Assembly: GCA_944323705.1 (NCBI GenBank)
Contig: CALUTM010000001.1
Coordinates: 1 to 64,000 of the forward strand
Direction: 5' to 3'
DNA from: Candidatus Gastranaerophilales bacterium
GTDB lineage: Bacteria; Cyanobacteriota; Vampirovibrionia; Gastranaerophilales; Gastranaerophilaceae
DNA length: 64,000 nucleotides
Shown: positions 25,001-33,210 of the stretch, in pieces
Position numbering within the stretch: the stretch's first letter is position 1
How the letters are laid out: every line of letters starts with the position of its first letter
Notes under the pieces: model-generated
Databases searched by the model: none
What the model saw: only the letters and a program-made list of their open reading frames with translations
Told to the model about the DNA's origin: nothing
Program-made: the position numbers and the translations under genes

Positions 25001-26656
25001 TTGTTTAACACAATGAATACAATACGCCCAAGACCCTATCCACAGAGGGAAACAGGCAACTATAACGCAGGGAACGAAGGCCTCGACAAAGACGGTCATA
25101 ACGAGAATGCCCGTGACCAACAACAGCAGCAACACCGTGAAGTTGTTGCAAGAGGTCGTGCCGAAGATGTTCAGGCACAAGCTCCCGCACGCCGTGCAAT
25201 ATATTCTCCCGCAAACAATGCTTATCCACAGGGACAGCCCTACGGTTCACGTGCGGCAACTCCCGTAATGTATAATCCGCATCAGATTAATCCGATGCAA
25301 TATCAGGCGGCACAGGCAGGATATCAGCCGATTGAAGAACATCCCGCTCCTGCAGCCCCAAAACCCGCAAGAAGCAATAAAGTTAATATTGCTCAGATTT
25401 TAAAAGATTTCAGAAATACAATTAAAGCAATTGCAACTCCGGCAGATATTGAAGAGCAGGTTAACCATTATCTGCAAATCGTTGAACAGCAAGTTCGCGA
25501 ACCGCAGCCGCAAGTTAATCTTATTCAAAGCAATTTGAAAATTGCCGCATCTTTGCTTGACAAATACATATCCGAAACCCTTAACAAAGATTCAAAAGTT
25601 GTACAAAATTGGCTTGATGCACTTTTTCTGCAAAGAATCAACTACAGTTATAACGAAGAAGAAGTAAACCCTAATTTTCTGGTTAAATTTCCCGACAGAA
25701 ACGAAAAAGAACCGCAAAAACAGCAACCGGAACAACAGGTTGAACAACAACCCGAACAGAATATTGAACAGTTATCGGAAAAATCAGAGTTTCCCAAGCA
25801 AGATATTATTGAAATAGAACCCGAAGAATTAACGCTTGAGGAAGAATTTCAACAAGCAAGACAAACAATATCCAAAAAACCTAATATAACAATAGTGCCG
25901 CAGGATACAAAACTTAAGTCTCTGTTTGTTGAAGCCAAAAAGCAAGCCTTTTCAAACAATCCGCAAAAGGCTATGCAAATGTTCAAAGAAGCTTTTATAA
26001 GGGCAGAAGAACTTAAGGATAACGAAACCCAATCAAGAATTTGTCTTGAAATCGGAAAAATTTACGATGACAATGACCATTTTGTTCAGGCACTAAACAG
26101 TTACAATAAGTCATTGCAATACACAACCGACGTAAACGTCAAATCCAGGGCACACTATTCCATGGCACAGATTTATGACGATATAAACGAAATTGAACCC
26201 GCACTAAACCATTATTTAACCTCTGTCTCTTATGCGGGAAAATCTGACGATTTAATCGGACAGTCGGATTCTTTGACCAAAATGGCAAATATTTTTACCG
26301 ACAAATATGACCTCAATGCTTTTGAGTACTACGATGTTGCCCGCAAACTCATTGAGCAGACAACCGACAACTCAATGAAAGGATATGTACTTTCTAACAC
26401 GGCGGATGCGTGCGTACAGTTTAAAAAGAATGATAAAGCATTAAAATACTATGCGGAAGCCGTAAGAAATTATGAAAAATCCAATTCGACCGAAGAAATT
26501 GCTTTGAATTACAAATCCGCAGCACAGATTATGATTGATTTTAACAGCCCAAACAAAGCAAAATCACTGCTGAAAAAAGCTCTTGTTAACGCGGTTAAAA
26601 CCCATAATGATGATTTAATTTCAGAGATTAACGCAATGCTTGCAAGCGTGGAATAA
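25001..26656 (+). CDS. TPR-repeat protein with Pro/Gln-rich N-terminus, TTG start
   Basis: This 551-residue protein starts at TTG 25001, which has AAAGGAGG six bases upstream; the next ATG (25013) is less well spaced. Residues 1-125 are Pro/Gln/Asn-rich and probably disordered. Residues 125-220 are helical, 230-275 are a Gln/Glu-rich linker, and residues 300-550 contain five or six tetratricopeptide-type repeats (for example GKIYDDNDHFVQALNSYNKSLQY and ADACVQFKKNDKALKYYAEAVRNY). It is probably a protein-interaction scaffold; partners are unknown. The 3' end overlaps the convergent PHP gene by 29 bases. Confidence 0.8.
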   Translation: MFNTMNTIRPRPYPQRETGNYNAGNEGLDKDGHNENARDQQQQQHREVVARGRAEDVQAQAPARRAIYSPANNAYPQGQPYGSRAATPVMYNPHQINPMQYQAAQAGYQPIEEHPAPAAPKPARSNKVNIAQILKDFRNTIKAIATPADIEEQVNHYLQIVEQQVREPQPQVNLIQSNLKIAASLLDKYISETLNKDSKVVQNWLDALFLQRINYSYNEEEVNPNFLVKFPDRNEKEPQKQQPEQQVEQQPEQNIEQLSEKSEFPKQDIIEIEPEELTLEEEFQQARQTISKKPNITIVPQDTKLKSLFVEAKKQAFSNNPQKAMQMFKEAFIRAEELKDNETQSRICLEIGKIYDDNDHFVQALNSYNKSLQYTTDVNVKSRAHYSMAQIYDDINEIEPALNHYLTSVSYAGKSDDLIGQSDSLTKMANIFTDKYDLNAFEYYDVARKLIEQTTDNSMKGYVLSNTADACVQFKKNDKALKYYAEAVRNYEKSNSTEEIALNYKSAAQIMIDFNSPNKAKSLLKKALVNAVKTHNDDLISEINAMLASVE

Positions 26657-27461
26657 CGGATAACAAACTGCCGTCAACGGGCAGCCCTTCCGCATTGAGT
26701 TTACCGAGCGGAATATCTTTGTTGCTTCCGTGATAATCACTCCCCCCCGAAATAAGAAGGTTATTTGTGTTTGCACACCCGGTTAAAAATTCGATTTCTT
26801 CCTTGTTATACCTCGAATAAAAGCACTCGAGTCCTTCTATTCCAAACCCTTTCATAACATCAAGCCGTTTTAAAAACTCGTCTTTTGCAAGATGTTTTTC
26901 GCCCTCACCGCCTAACGGGTGTGCCCAGATTACAACTCCTCCCGCGGCTTTTAGTGCACTAATCGCCTTCCGCCCGTCAAAGCGGGTATTTCCTGTTTTA
27001 CAACCGTCAAGATATTTTTTCATTGCATCAAGATTATTATCCGCAAGCCCTCTGTTTACAAGTATGTTGGCAACATGAGTTTTTACCGTACTTTTCCTTG
27101 AATACAGCCAATCACGTTCTTCAGGGGTTAATACAATCCCCCAAACATCTTTCAAATATTTTATTCTTGTCTCCAGTTTTTGCCGCCGCAATACCTTTCC
27201 CTCGGCAATTAATTCAACAAGTTCAGGTGTGTCCGTATCAATACCGTAACCCAATATATGACACTTTATATCGCCGCAAAGACAGGTCAATTCAACACCG
27301 GGGATAAATCCGTGTATTTCTTTAAATGCCTTGCACCCTTCCGTTGTGTCATGGTCAGTTAAGGCAAAAACATCCAACCCGCTAATTTTATCAATCAATT
27401 CATTTGTATCGTCGCTGCCGTCCGAGCAGCTGCTGTGTATATGTAAATCGGCTTTTATCAT
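26628..27461 (-). CDS. PHP-domain phosphoesterase
   Basis: The 277-residue protein has the four PHP metal-binding motifs: DLHIHSSCSDG (residues 5-15), LTDHDTTEG (about 34), WAHPLGG (about 178) and GSDYHGSN (about 240). It resembles TrpH/YciV-type 3',5'-nucleotide phosphatases rather than DNA polymerase PHP domains. It lies nine bases downstream of the ketosynthase gene on the same strand and may be the last gene of the left arm of the polyene-type operon, although its function there is unclear. Confidence 0.85.
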   Translation of the reverse strand: MIKADLHIHSSCSDGSDDTNELIDKISGLDVFALTDHDTTEGCKAFKEIHGFIPGVELTCLCGDIKCHILGYGIDTDTPELVELIAEGKVLRRQKLETRIKYLKDVWGIVLTPEERDWLYSRKSTVKTHVANILVNRGLADNNLDAMKKYLDGCKTGNTRFDGRKAISALKAAGGVVIWAHPLGGEGEKHLAKDEFLKRLDVMKGFGIEGLECFYSRYNKEEIEFLTGCANTNNLLISGGSDYHGSNKDIPLGKLNAEGLPVDGSLLSVIPRLQALR

Positions 27462-27470
27462 AAAATGTTT

Positions 27471-28691
27471 TTATATCCTTTTTAACACAATAGACGTGTT
27501 AATTCCGCCAAAGGCAAAGTTATTAGTCATAATGTATTCACAATCTATATTTCGACCTTCATTCATAATATAGTCAAGCTTTCCGCAATTTTCATCAACA
27601 TTTTTCAAATTGAGATTCGGAGCAAACCAACCGTTATTCATCATCTCAATACCCAAAATTGCTTCTATCGCACCGCATGCACCCAGAGTATGACCCGTAT
27701 AACTCTTAAGTGAGCTTATCGGAATCTCACGCTTAAAGACTTCTTCCGTTGCAAGACTCTCTGCGATATCACCGTTAATTGTTGCGGTACCGTGGGCATT
27801 AACGTACCCTATTGCATCGGGGCTCAATCCCGCACTTTCGAGAGATTTACGCATAACCTCAGCCATAGTATCCTTATTGGGATTTGTAATATGCCCTCCG
27901 TCCGTGTTTGTTGCAAATCCCATAATTTCCGCATAAATCTTTGCCCCGCGTGAACGGGCTCTTTCATACTCCTCCAAAATCAGCGTTCCGGCTCCTTCTC
28001 CTATTACAAGCCCGTCTCTGTCTTTATCAAACGGCGACGGCGTTAGTTTAGGCGTATCATTTTTACTGCTTGTTGCGTACAAAGTATCAAAAACTCCAAC
28101 CTGAGTCGGGTGAATCTCTTCCGCTCCGCCCGCAATCATTACATCCTGATACCCGTCTTTTATTGCCTCATAAGCGTATCCTATGCCCATTGAACCTGAA
28201 GTGCAGGCGGTCGATGTAGGAATTAAACGTCCGTGAGTCTTAAAATACAAAGAAATATTAACCGCTGCAGTTTGAGGCATCATTTTTATATAAGACCCCG
28301 AATTTAAAAGTTTTACTTTTTTATCAATACACATTGAATAAAAATCTAAAACCGCATCAAGAGAACCCGTAGAAGAACCGTAACTTACTCCTGCATCACT
28401 AATACATTTATCTCTCAGAAGTCCCGCATCTGTCAAGGCTTGTTCGGCAGTAGCAACCGCCATTACGGAAACATTGCCCATTGTACGCATAATCTTTCTG
28501 GTAAAATGTTCGGGAATTTGAAACCCTTGAACAAGTGCACCGAGAGATGTATTAAGTCTTTCGTATTCATCAAGCTTTTCCCAGTGTTGAACACAGTTTT
28601 CATATTTTTTTAACCTCTCATAAGCACTCTTTAATGTAGAGCCCAGAGGGGAGGCTATACCCATGCCTGTTACCACTACTCTTCGTTTCAC
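27471..28691 (-). CDS. Beta-ketoacyl-ACP synthase (FabF/ApeR-like)
   Basis: The 406-residue elongating ketosynthase has the active-site Cys in TSTACTSGSMGIGYA (about 163-177), the first His in NAHGTATINGD (about 298) and the second in SYTGHTLGACG (about 333). The N-terminus RRVVVTGMGIASPLGS is standard. In aryl polyene clusters a FabF-like ketosynthase (ApeR) accompanies the ApeO/ApeC pair; the context here supports that role. It overlaps the ketoreductase by four bases. Confidence 0.88.
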   Translation of the reverse strand: MKRRVVVTGMGIASPLGSTLKSAYERLKKYENCVQHWEKLDEYERLNTSLGALVQGFQIPEHFTRKIMRTMGNVSVMAVATAEQALTDAGLLRDKCISDAGVSYGSSTGSLDAVLDFYSMCIDKKVKLLNSGSYIKMMPQTAAVNISLYFKTHGRLIPTSTACTSGSMGIGYAYEAIKDGYQDVMIAGGAEEIHPTQVGVFDTLYATSSKNDTPKLTPSPFDKDRDGLVIGEGAGTLILEEYERARSRGAKIYAEIMGFATNTDGGHITNPNKDTMAEVMRKSLESAGLSPDAIGYVNAHGTATINGDIAESLATEEVFKREIPISSLKSYTGHTLGACGAIEAILGIEMMNNGWFAPNLNLKNVDENCGKLDYIMNEGRNIDCEYIMTNNFAFGGINTSIVLKRI

Positions 28692-29407
28692 AGATACAAT
28701 CCTCCGTTGACTGCAATTACCTGACCGGTTATATACCCCGCATCAGGTGATAACAGGTAATTAACAAGGCTTGCCACCTCTTTTGTAGTCCCCATCCTTT
28801 TCAAAGGAATTGCTTTTATCGCTTCTTCAGGGATATCTTCAGTCATATCGGTATCAATAATACCCGGTGCGATACAATTAACCGTTATTTTCCGTTTGGC
28901 AACTTCAAGACTCAATGCTTTAACCGCACCGATAAGACCAGCTTTTGAAGCACTGTAATTTACTTGTCCTCTGTTCCCGCACTGACCCGATATGGATGAC
29001 ATTACAATAATTCGTCCGTTTTTTGCCTGAATTAACGGCATTATTAAAGGTCTCAGCACATTATAAAAACCGTTAAGGTTTATGTTAATCACATCATCCC
29101 ATTCACTGTCTTCCATCGCAGGAAACGGGTTATCCTTCGCAATACCCGCATTAAGCACGACACCGTAGTAAATTCCGTGTTTTTCTATATCTTCAAGCAG
29201 GGATTGTTTTGTCTCCTCGCGATTACTTATATCAAAACTCAAAATCCTTGCACTAACTCCAGTTTGAAGAATTTCTTCCCGCAGTTTTTCAAGCTTTTCT
29301 TTATCTTTGGAACAATGCAAAACTATATTGTATCCGTTTTTTGCAAGATATAAGGCTGTTTCTCTTCCTATACCGCGGCTCGAACCGGTTATTAATACAT
29401 CATTCAC
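28688..29407 (-). CDS. 3-oxoacyl-ACP reductase (FabG/ApeQ-like)
   Basis: This 239-residue short-chain dehydrogenase has the NADP(H) loop TGSSRGIGRETA (residues 7-18), NAGIAKDN near 90, and the catalytic Ser...YSASK (about 136-154). CIAPGIIDTDMTE follows near 184. It reduces 3-ketoacyl-ACP. Its position between ketosynthase and dehydratase genes with 4-8-base overlaps ties it to the polyene-type operon (ApeQ-like) rather than to general fatty-acid synthesis. Confidence 0.9.
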   Translation of the reverse strand: MNDVLITGSSRGIGRETALYLAKNGYNIVLHCSKDKEKLEKLREEILQTGVSARILSFDISNREETKQSLLEDIEKHGIYYGVVLNAGIAKDNPFPAMEDSEWDDVININLNGFYNVLRPLIMPLIQAKNGRIIVMSSISGQCGNRGQVNYSASKAGLIGAVKALSLEVAKRKITVNCIAPGIIDTDMTEDIPEEAIKAIPLKRMGTTKEVASLVNYLLSPDAGYITGQVIAVNGGLYL

Positions 29408-29846
29408 CCTTTAACAACTCCTTTATGTTTTTACCCTGATAAGCGTTAACCGTTGCACTTGCAATCTCGTTATTATCATCATATATTAAACAGTCAAAAA
29501 CAACAATTTCATTATCCGTAAAAACCTCGGAAACTTTTACCGTATATGTTTTATCTTCCTTGAAATATTCAATCTTGTTATTATACAGTCTTGTTCCGAG
29601 AAGAAGTCCCGGATTGGGGTTTTGACAACTGTTTTTGTAATAAGAATAACACCCGATGGTTTGAGCCATAAATTCTATGCCGACAAGCGAATTTATTCCC
29701 TTGCCTTCCTCATAAAACAGTTTTTCGGGATAAACCCTAAAGACGGAAGTCAAAGTTTTTTCCTTCAAATTAACTTCGACAATATCGTCAAGAAGTATCA
29801 TGGGCGGTTTATGCGGCAGTATTTTTGTTAAATCATAGTGTTTCAT
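29400..29846 (-). CDS. Hotdog-fold 3-hydroxyacyl-ACP dehydratase (ApeP-like)
   Basis: The 148-residue protein has a single hotdog fold with ILPHKPPMILLDDIVEV at residues 9-25 and VGIEFMAQTIGCYSYYKN near 54-71. This matches ApeP-type dehydratases, which lack the full FabZ catalytic pair and partner a second dehydratase (ApeI). The possible partner domain is at the C-terminus of the protein at 33191. Overlaps on both sides (7 and 14 bases) show operon membership. Confidence 0.8.
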   Translation of the reverse strand: MKHYDLTKILPHKPPMILLDDIVEVNLKEKTLTSVFRVYPEKLFYEEGKGINSLVGIEFMAQTIGCYSYYKNSCQNPNPGLLLGTRLYNNKIEYFKEDKTYTVKVSEVFTDNEIVVFDCLIYDDNNEIASATVNAYQGKNIKELLKGE

Positions 29847-30912
29847 CCGAGCTCCTTAATACAATTGCGGCATTTGTACCGCCAAATCCGAATGAAGTGC
29901 ACAAACAGGTTTTGACTGTATTTTCCCCGCCGCCTTCAAGATTAATTTTCGGAATATTTTCATCATACTCTCCGTCATAAATATGCGGAAAAACCTTTGT
30001 CGTTTTACTCTCCAACAGTTTGCAGCATAGTGCGGTCTCAATACTTGCCGCGGCTCCCAGGCAGTGCCCCGTAAGAGGTTTCGTTGAACTTGCCGGAGTT
30101 TTTTCGCCAAAAACTTTGTGAACTGCTCTTCCTTCCATTAAATCATTTGCAACCGTCCCCGTTCCGTGCAGGTTTATATAATCGACGTCCGCAATACCGC
30201 CAAGTGCAGCCCTTATTGCCTCTTCCGCCTCAACACCTTCGGGATTCGGGGTCGTTGAATGGTAAAAATCCGTTGTTTCGCCTATACCTGAAATATCAAT
30301 TATTCCGCTATTCTTGTTTACGATAAAAGCTGCCGCACCCTCTCCGATATTAATTCCCTTTCTGTTTCTACTAAACGGAACAGAAGGTTCTGGAGAGAGA
30401 ATTTCCAATGAGTCGAATCCGTACTGCGGGAGCTTGGAAATCCCGTCCGTACCTGCTACAAGAACGTTTTCTGCATAACCAGAGTCAAGTAAATCTCTTG
30501 CAATTGAAAAGGCTTTTATTCCCGAAGAGCAGGCAGTTGATACGGATGTGTGGAAATTGTTAAGATTGTAGTAATTTTTTATGAACTCGGCAGGATTACC
30601 AATTTGGTAATGCTTGGGATTACGGCTTTTTTCGTACTCTTCGACTCCCGAGTTTGTTGTGGCACAAACAACGGCAAGCGAATTCTTGTCGTATTTTTCA
30701 ATTTCAAGCGGTTCAAGTGCAGCAAGCAAAAGACGATTGCACCGCAGATTATAATCCGCATCATTTATTTGGGGTAATTCGGTCTCCACCCGTCCGACTC
30801 TCCACTTACCCCAAAACGTAAAACGGTCGCTGCAACCCGACAAAGCCCGATTAAAGACTTCATCAATATTACTCCCCAGATTACATATTGCATTGTACTT
30901 TAAGATTTTCAT
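29833..30912 (-). CDS. Beta-ketoacyl-ACP synthase (ApeO-like)
   Basis: This 359-residue ketosynthase is slightly short. It has the active Cys in VSTACSSGIKAF (about 124-135), His in NLHGTGTVAND (about 246) and TGHCLGAAAS (about 286). It begins the left-arm operon and is divergent from an ApeC-like chain-length-factor gene 18 bases away. In aryl polyene synthesis, ApeO and ApeC form a ketosynthase/chain-length-factor heterodimer, which fits this pair. Confidence 0.85.
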   Translation of the reverse strand: MKILKYNAICNLGSNIDEVFNRALSGCSDRFTFWGKWRVGRVETELPQINDADYNLRCNRLLLAALEPLEIEKYDKNSLAVVCATTNSGVEEYEKSRNPKHYQIGNPAEFIKNYYNLNNFHTSVSTACSSGIKAFSIARDLLDSGYAENVLVAGTDGISKLPQYGFDSLEILSPEPSVPFSRNRKGINIGEGAAAFIVNKNSGIIDISGIGETTDFYHSTTPNPEGVEAEEAIRAALGGIADVDYINLHGTGTVANDLMEGRAVHKVFGEKTPASSTKPLTGHCLGAAASIETALCCKLLESKTTKVFPHIYDGEYDENIPKINLEGGGENTVKTCLCTSFGFGGTNAAIVLRSSDETL

Positions 30913-30918
30913 TTATTG

Positions 30919-30924
30919 TATAAT
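30919..30924 (+). promoter_or_regulatory. -10 TATAAT six bases before the ApeC-like gene
   Basis: A perfect TATAAT is followed by six bases and ATG 30931, with no Shine-Dalgarno sequence. Transcription would begin at the start codon, giving a leaderless mRNA for the right-arm operon. TTGTAC at 30893 is 20 bases upstream of the -10, longer than ideal. Confidence 0.4.
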
Positions 30925-30930
30925 TTTAAC

Positions 30931-31467
30931 ATGAAAAAACAATTATTTTATATTAAAGATTATTATTACACCAAATCGGAAGATGATATTGACGTCTCAA
31001 TCATTCCTCCGCTTCAGAGAAGAAAGTTAAGTCCGCTTGATAAACAGGCTCTCACAACAATGTTTAAGGTCTATACGGAGGATACGGAAGAAATTATATT
31101 CGCCTCAGAGCATGGCGAAGTCGACAGATTAAATACGCTTATAAATCAGTATTCCGAATCCGCAGAGGTCTCTCCCGCACAATTTTCAGCTTCGGTGCAC
31201 AATTATCCCGTCGGATTTTTTACATTGTTTAAAAAGCTAAACATTCCGTATCTTGCACTTTCTGCGGGCCCGAAATCCCTCTCGGCGGGAATAACCTCTG
31301 CCGTGTTATCAAGACACAACAACGTTTTATTTACATACACGGATAAGTTAAGCGTATCTTGCATGATTTCCAAAGATAGCGGGAAAATAAAATGTTCGCT
31401 TGAAGATATTGAGGCAGAAGACGAGTTTGAAAATTTTATACAAATTCTTGAAGGTATAAAAAAATGA
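30931..31467 (+). CDS. Chain-length-factor-like ketosynthase fragment (ApeC-like, PF13723 type)
   Basis: The 178-residue protein matches the beta-ketoacyl synthase-like N-terminal family found in aryl polyene clusters: PPLQRRKLSPLDKQALTTMF near 32, IIFASEHGEVDRL near 61, and FSASVHNYPVGFF near 90 (the SVHNxxxG signature). It lacks a nucleophilic Cys motif and is not itself an active ketosynthase. It is expected to pair with the ApeO-like enzyme. An in-frame TTG at 30916 lies upstream, but ATG 30931 gives the normal start. Confidence 0.82.
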   Translation: MKKQLFYIKDYYYTKSEDDIDVSIIPPLQRRKLSPLDKQALTTMFKVYTEDTEEIIFASEHGEVDRLNTLINQYSESAEVSPAQFSASVHNYPVGFFTLFKKLNIPYLALSAGPKSLSAGITSAVLSRHNNVLFTYTDKLSVSCMISKDSGKIKCSLEDIEAEDEFENFIQILEGIKK

Positions 31468-32174
31468 AACAAATACGTTCGGTAATAACAATTTTTTGCT
31501 TCTTCATATTTGGTGTCGGGGCCGTTCTTTTGAATTTTCTCTTATTTCCGTTTATTAAAAATAACAAGGAATTGTGTTCGGATATTATGCATTCCCTGTG
31601 GAAATTTTTTACTGCATTGTTGGTGTTTATAAGGCTGATTAAACTTGATATCAAGAAATTAAACAAAATTGAAAACAAAGTTATAGTAGCCACTCACCCG
31701 AGCTTTATTGATATTGTCATCCTAATAGGACTGATTCCGAGGAGTACTTGTTTTGTAAAAAAAGAATTGGCACATAACCCTATTTTAAAAAACATTATAA
31801 GCAGCATTTTTATAACCAACGAAGTCGAGCTTGAAGAGTTGAAAGAAAAAACAAAGAGAATGCTTGACAGAGGTTTCAATATAATTGTTTTCCCCGCAGG
31901 AACACGGCACAGAAGGAATGAACATCCGAAAATAAAAAAGGGAGCCGCACAGATTGCACTTAATGCAAATAAAGACATTGTTCCGATTAGAATATTTACG
32001 GATGAAGATTTTCTTTTTATTAATCAGCCGTTCTACGCGGCGGGAAGTAAAACAGTAACGTTTGAGATTGAAGAGTGTTCGGAAATAAGAATAAATGAAT
32101 TTAAAGATAAAAGTGAAATTGTTACAAAAAAACATATCACCGAACAGATTGAAAAATATTTATACGGTTTGTGA
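31464..32174 (+). CDS. PlsC-type 1-acylglycerol-3-phosphate acyltransferase-like
   Basis: The 236-residue protein has an N-terminal membrane helix (about 9-30), the acyltransferase motif THPSFID (HX4D, about 75-81) and FPAGTRHRR, a variant of the FPEGTR substrate motif with Ala for Glu. It is coupled by ATGA overlap to the ApeC-like gene. In aryl polyene clusters a similar acyltransferase is thought to attach the polyene to a lipid anchor; the exact acceptor is unknown. Confidence 0.82.
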   Translation: MKQIRSVITIFCFFIFGVGAVLLNFLLFPFIKNNKELCSDIMHSLWKFFTALLVFIRLIKLDIKKLNKIENKVIVATHPSFIDIVILIGLIPRSTCFVKKELAHNPILKNIISSIFITNEVELEELKEKTKRMLDRGFNIIVFPAGTRHRRNEHPKIKKGAAQIALNANKDIVPIRIFTDEDFLFINQPFYAAGSKTVTFEIEECSEIRINEFKDKSEIVTKKHITEQIEKYLYGL

Positions 32175-32180
32175 TATAAT
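32175..32180 (+). promoter_or_regulatory. -10 TATAAT six bases before the first ACP gene
   Basis: TATAAT, six bases, then ATG 32187, without a Shine-Dalgarno sequence. This is the same geometry as at 30919 and at 10693 (TATACT). It may be an internal promoter giving extra leaderless ACP mRNA. Confidence 0.3.
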
Positions 32181-32186
32181 ATAACC

Positions 32187-32444
32187 ATGGATTTGAAAAC
32201 AGAGTTAAAAAAACTAATTATAGAGTCGTTGGGTTTGGAAGAAATTTCCGCCGACGATATCAAAGACGAAGAACCGCTTTTTAATGAGGGGCTTGGTTTG
32301 GACTCAATTGATGCACTTGAATTGGGTATGGCTTTGAAGAGAAAATACAATATTACGCCGGACTCCAACAAAGAAGAGAACAAAAAACATTTTTACTCAA
32401 TCAATACTCTCAGTGAATTTGTGAGGTCAAAAATTGATGGCTGA
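32187..32444 (+). CDS. Acyl carrier protein (ApeE/F-like)
   Basis: This 85-residue ACP has the phosphopantetheine site GLDSIDALELGMAL with Ser near residue 38. It is acidic and four-helix in pattern. It is the first of two tandem ACPs, as in aryl polyene clusters, where one ACP carries the growing chain and the other the starter. It overlaps the next ACP by eight bases. Confidence 0.9.
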   Translation: MDLKTELKKLIIESLGLEEISADDIKDEEPLFNEGLGLDSIDALELGMALKRKYNITPDSNKEENKKHFYSINTLSEFVRSKIDG

Positions 32445-32694
32445 AAAAGTTACAAAAGAAGAGATATTTAATGAATTAAAAAACATCCTTGTTGAAGAAC
32501 TTGAAATAAATGAGGGTGATATAAATTGTGAAGCTAATCTTTTTGAAGATTTGGACCTCGACAGTATTGATGCCGTAGATATTGCGGTCAGGATGCAAAA
32601 ATTCACTGACAAGAAACTTTCCCCTGCTGAATTTAAGAAAATAAAGACGGTAAATGATATTGTGGAAGCCGTATACGCTTTATTGCAAGAGTAA
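32437..32694 (+). CDS. Acyl carrier protein (second, ApeE/F-like)
   Basis: This ACP of 85 residues has the phosphopantetheine site DLDSIDAVDIAVRM with Ser near residue 38. ATG 32437 is preferred to an in-frame TTG just upstream. It is more acidic and closer to housekeeping ACP in motif than the preceding copy. Confidence 0.9.
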   Translation: MAEKVTKEEIFNELKNILVEELEINEGDINCEANLFEDLDLDSIDAVDIAVRMQKFTDKKLSPAEFKKIKTVNDIVEAVYALLQE

Positions 32695-32766
32695 TCCGCA
32701 TTTTTACTCTTTGGAATTAACTTTAAAAGCCTGATTATTGATTAGCCCGACTGTTTGGTTTATGAT

Positions 32767-33210
32767 ATGGGGGTGTTAAGGGTTTTGACTAAAGCGGTGA
32801 AGGTATTGAAGGCAGCATTGCCGTTTATTGGGATGGTTGTTGTTATAATTGCTTTTCATTTTACGGATTTTATATTTTTCAAATTTTACCCTCCAATCGT
32901 TAACTTCGGATTTTTTGTCGTGTTCTTTTCATCAATTTTTCAGGAAAAAACCATCATACAAAGAATTGCACTATCAATGGAGCCGGATGCGGGAGAGCAT
33001 ACTATGCGGTATACACGAAACCTTACATATTTATGGTCAGGGTTTATGTTTATTAATTTTGTAATTTCGTTTGCCACTGTCTTTATGCCGAAAAATATTT
33101 GGATGATTTACAACGGAATTATTTCATATTTTCTTGTCGGAGCATTTTTTGTTATAGAATATATTGTAAGACTCAATTTTAAGAGGAAGTATGATAGAAA
33201 AAATCAGTGA
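32767..33210 (+). CDS. Small integral membrane protein of polyene clusters (COG4648-like)
   Basis: This protein of about 147 residues has four predicted membrane helices and a conserved middle segment, FFSSIFQEKTIIQRIALSMEPD, typical of the membrane protein found beside the AMP-ligase in aryl polyene loci. It ends with a basic tail. The start is uncertain: ATG 32767 has no good ribosome-binding site and an in-frame TTG occurs at 32755. It overlaps the next gene by 20 bases. The function is unknown. Confidence 0.7.
   Translation: MGVLRVLTKAVKVLKAALPFIGMVVVIIAFHFTDFIFFKFYPPIVNFGFFVVFFSSIFQEKTIIQRIALSMEPDAGEHTMRYTRNLTYLWSGFMFINFVISFATVFMPKNIWMIYNGIISYFLVGAFFVIEYIVRLNFKRKYDRKNQ

Noticed and set aside
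24968-25259. Minus-strand ORFs opposite the Pro/Gln-rich TPR gene
   Set aside because: They are shadows of a compositionally biased coding region and lack their own ribosome-binding sites.
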